NCBI RefSeq assembly: GCF_048001765.1
Contig: NZ_CP181447.1
Location: forward strand, 620,001-684,000
Direction of reading: 5' to 3'
Source of the DNA: Bombiscardovia asteroides_K
GTDB taxonomy: Bacteria > Actinomycetota > Actinomycetes > Actinomycetales > Bifidobacteriaceae
DNA: 64,000 nucleotides
Shown: positions 62,017-64,000 of the stretch, piece after piece
Numbering within the stretch: the first letter of the stretch is position 1
How the letters are laid out: every line of letters starts with the position of its first letter
Notes under the pieces: model-generated
What the model was told of the DNA's origin: nothing
Seen by the model: only the letters and a program-made list of their open reading frames with translations
Databases searched by the model: none
Made by a program: the position numbers and the translations under genes

Positions 62017-62619
62017 ATGGCAGGCAGAACAGCCACCATCACCCGCCAGACCAGTGAATCCAAGGTGAGCCTGAGTCTGGACCTGGATGGCACCGGGGTG
62101 ACCGATATCGACACCTCGGTGCCCTTCTATGACCATATGATGACAGCCTTGGGCAGGCATTCCCTGATCGACCTGACCATCAAGGCCAGCGGGGACACCC
62201 AGATCGATGTTCATCACACCGTCGAGGACGTGGCCATCGTCTTTGGCGAGGCCCTGGCCCAGGCCCTGGGAGACAAGCGGGGCATCAAGCGCTTCGCCGA
62301 TGCCACCGTCCCATTGGACGAGGCCCTGGCCCGAGCCGTGGTCGACATTTCCGGCAGGCCCTATGCGGTCTGCACCGGTGAGCCGGAGGGGTTCGAGTAC
62401 GCCATGATCGGCGGGCATTTCACCGGCTCCCTGGTCAGGCACGTCATGGAGTCCATCGCCATGCATGCCGGCATCTGCCTTCACCTGACCCTCTTGTCGG
62501 GCAGGGACCCGCACCACATTGCCGAGGCAGAATTCAAGGCCCTGGCCAGGGCTCTGCGCTTCGCTGTGGAGCCAGATCCCAGGGTGAAGGGCATCCCCAG
62601 CACCAAGGGGTCGCTATGA
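62017..62619 (+). CDS. hisB: Imidazoleglycerol-phosphate dehydratase
   Basis: A 200-residue dehydratase with the paired metal sites FYDHMMTALGRHSLIDL and IDVHHTVEDVAIVFGEAL in the first half and GGHFTGSLVRHVMESIA and GRDPHHIAEAEFKAL in the second. It is monofunctional, with no fused phosphatase. GGAGGAGC precedes the ATG at 62017; an in-frame GTG at 61963 is less likely. It overlaps the next gene (ATGA). Confidence 0.96.
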   Translation: MAGRTATITRQTSESKVSLSLDLDGTGVTDIDTSVPFYDHMMTALGRHSLIDLTIKASGDTQIDVHHTVEDVAIVFGEALAQALGDKRGIKRFADATVPLDEALARAVVDISGRPYAVCTGEPEGFEYAMIGGHFTGSLVRHVMESIAMHAGICLHLTLLSGRDPHHIAEAEFKALARALRFAVEPDPRVKGIPSTKGSL

Positions 62620-63350
62620 GCGCCGATGAACACGACAACAACGACAGCAGGGATCAGGACCTGCCGGATTCCGGGCATCATCTGAGCGAGGAAGAAGTCG
62701 AGCGGGCCTTGGCCAGCTTTGAGGCCGAGTTCAATGAGGGCCAGAACCAAGAGGATCAGCCAGCTGAACACTCTGGATCAGGCGTGAATGCCGATCCCGC
62801 TGACCAAGGGTCGGTGGAACCGGACGAGGCTGATGGCGTTGCGGCTGACTTCGACCAGGAGCTTGAAGGCCTGATCGGCAACCGGGCCAAGGCCGCCGTC
62901 ATGGTAACCCGTCTGGCATCTGCAGAGCTTTTGGCCGCCTTCTGCCAGATATCCGATATTTCTGCCTGGTGCATTCAGGCCCGTGAGGGTGCCGTGGCCG
63001 TCCTGAGAAACCTGGACGGGGACGGCCCCGAGGCAGCCATCCGCGATCTGACCACGGTCGTATCCGGGCTCAGCGCCATTCTGGCGGTCAACCGGGCCGA
63101 CAAGCTCGAGGTGACACTCTGGATCAGCGGACAATCAGGTCAGACGCTTGCACCGCCCATTCTCTTTGCCGCCACCGCCGACTTTGTGGAGGACCTGATG
63201 ATCGGGACCACCACAGTAGACAGGCTGCGCCAGGATGGGGCCACCATCTTCGACTCGGGGGAGTACAACCGCGAGAAGGCCATGGGCATCATCGCCTCGC
63301 ACACCAGGTTCGGGGCCGGAGGATCGACTCGCAAGGGCCGCGTCGAGTAA
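62616..63350 (+). CDS. Conserved-context protein of unknown function in the his operon
   Basis: A 244-residue protein not recognised by family. The first 80 residues are acidic and disordered-looking (EEEVERALASFEAEFNE, then a Glu/Asp/Gln-rich stretch). The C-terminal 160 residues look folded, starting ELEGLIGNRAKAAVMVTRLASAELLAAFCQISDISAWCIQ and including VTLWISGQ and a final polar tail. No signal peptide or membrane segment. It overlaps hisB by 4 bp and sits just before hisH, so it is co-translated with histidine genes. Its role is unknown. Confidence 0.7.
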   Translation: MSADEHDNNDSRDQDLPDSGHHLSEEEVERALASFEAEFNEGQNQEDQPAEHSGSGVNADPADQGSVEPDEADGVAADFDQELEGLIGNRAKAAVMVTRLASAELLAAFCQISDISAWCIQAREGAVAVLRNLDGDGPEAAIRDLTTVVSGLSAILAVNRADKLEVTLWISGQSGQTLAPPILFAATADFVEDLMIGTTTVDRLRQDGATIFDSGEYNREKAMGIIASHTRFGAGGSTRKGRVE

Positions 63351-63381
63351 ACGTTTGGACAAAAGACCTGCTAGGAGGAAC

Positions 63382-64000
63382 ATGACCAGGATACAGGTGC
63401 TTGACTACGGGTTCGGCAATGTCCGATCCATGGTGCATGCCCTCTCCCAGCTTGGGGTCGATGCGCAAATCAGCGCCGATCCCGACCTGGCCATGAAGGC
63501 CGACGGCCTGGTCATTCCCGGCGTGGGGGCCTACGGAGCTTGTATGGCGGGGTTGCGGGCCGTGGGCGGCGACCGCATCATCCTGGATCGCCTGGCCCAG
63601 GGACTGCCTGTTCTGGGGGTCTGCATTGGCCTCCAGGTCATGTTCCAGTTCGGGGACGAGGACGGCCACAGCGAGCCCGGACTGGGCTTGATCCCCGGTC
63701 GGGTGACCAAGCTGGATGCCGATGTGGTGCCCCATATGGGCTGGGATCATGTCCAGGCACCTCAGGGAACACGACTGCTGGCAGGTGTCCAGGATCAGCG
63801 CTTCTATTTCGTCCACTCCTATGCCGCTATGGCGGCGCAGCCCGATCTGTCTGTGCGTGTATCAGTATTGAATGAACATAGCGACAGCCAGCCAGAGTCG
63901 AACAGGACCATACAGAATGCCTCTTTCGGCGAACCGCTGGTCACCTGGGCCACCTTTGGACGCAGCAGGTTCGTGGCCGCCTATGAATGCGGTCCCTTGA
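63382..64000 (+). CDS. hisH: Imidazole glycerol phosphate synthase, glutaminase subunit, 3' partial
   Basis: At least 206 residues are visible with no stop before the window ends. It is a class I glutamine amidotransferase with the N-terminal VLDYGFGNVRS, the oxyanion strand VIPGVGAYGACM and nucleophile C81 in GVCIGLQVMF. The His-Glu pair lies beyond the window. AGGAGG lies just before the ATG. With HisF it makes IGP and AICAR from PRFAR. Confidence 0.95.
   Translation, partial: MTRIQVLDYGFGNVRSMVHALSQLGVDAQISADPDLAMKADGLVIPGVGAYGACMAGLRAVGGDRIILDRLAQGLPVLGVCIGLQVMFQFGDEDGHSEPGLGLIPGRVTKLDADVVPHMGWDHVQAPQGTRLLAGVQDQRFYFVHSYAAMAAQPDLSVRVSVLNEHSDSQPESNRTIQNASFGEPLVTWATFGRSRFVAAYECGPL

Overview
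The window is a dense, GC-rich chromosomal segment from an actinobacterium, most likely a Bifidobacterium. This rests on the gene orders ftsZ-sepF-yggT-divIVA-lspA-rluD-dnaE-hisD and hisD-hisC-hisB-(unknown)-hisH, a T-box-controlled ileS, a set of actinobacterial small unknowns (DUF3107, DUF3052, the DUF2342/Lon-like pair) and sucrose and beta-glycoside cassettes of bifidobacterial style. The species was not determined. No insertion sequence, prophage, CRISPR array or rRNA was seen; there is one tRNA gene (Val, anticodon TAC).

Layout. 0-4.1 kb: the 3' part of a giant 2-hydroxyacyl-CoA dehydratase/activase-like protein and a sugar O-acetyltransferase. 4.2-12.4 kb: a TetR repressor diverging from an MFS-GH30-GH42-GH3 operon, with an operator/promoter between them. 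The three hydrolases lack signal peptides, so imported beta-glycosides are probably cut in the cytoplasm. 12.4-17.4 kb: glutamate-cysteine ligase, then a translational T-box leader and ileS. 17.4-24.2 kb: small housekeeping genes, including murI and divergent dapF, a VKOR-like protein and a PHP phosphoesterase. 24.3-30.6 kb: a conserved actinobacterial neighbourhood (APH-like protein, UvrD2-like helicase, DUF2342, Lon-like protease, DUF3052) in which several members are degenerate or reduced. 30.7-34.2 kb: a drug-efflux-type MFS, tRNA-Val and a protein with four DivIVA-like motifs. 34.2-40.0 kb: isoprenoid and lipid-carrier genes (dxr-ispG, uppS) with recO and a membrane alpha/beta-hydrolase. 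40.2-42.9 kb: an M20 amidohydrolase with its own MFS carrier. 43.1-47.3 kb: a sucrose cassette (LacI, CscB-like permease, GH32). 47.4-50.6 kb: a thiamine-binding protein, glyS and dusB. 50.8-59.3 kb: cell division (ftsZ, sepF, yggT, DivIVA/Wag31), lspA, rluD and dnaE. 59.4-64.0 kb: the his operon, running off the end inside hisH.

The most notable signals are these. (1) About ten genes have a -10-like hexamer ending only 6-8 nt before the start codon and no Shine-Dalgarno at proper spacing, which suggests many leaderless mRNAs; this moves one start (GTG at 36795). (2) An ultrashort-stem-I translational T-box lies before ileS. (3) The Lon-like protease has no PDZ domain, and the UvrD2-like helicase has almost no 2B domain. 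(4) DivIVA carries eight perfectly phased 11-residue repeats, and a second protein carries four DivIVA-like motifs. (5) A protein of unknown function is translationally coupled inside the his operon.
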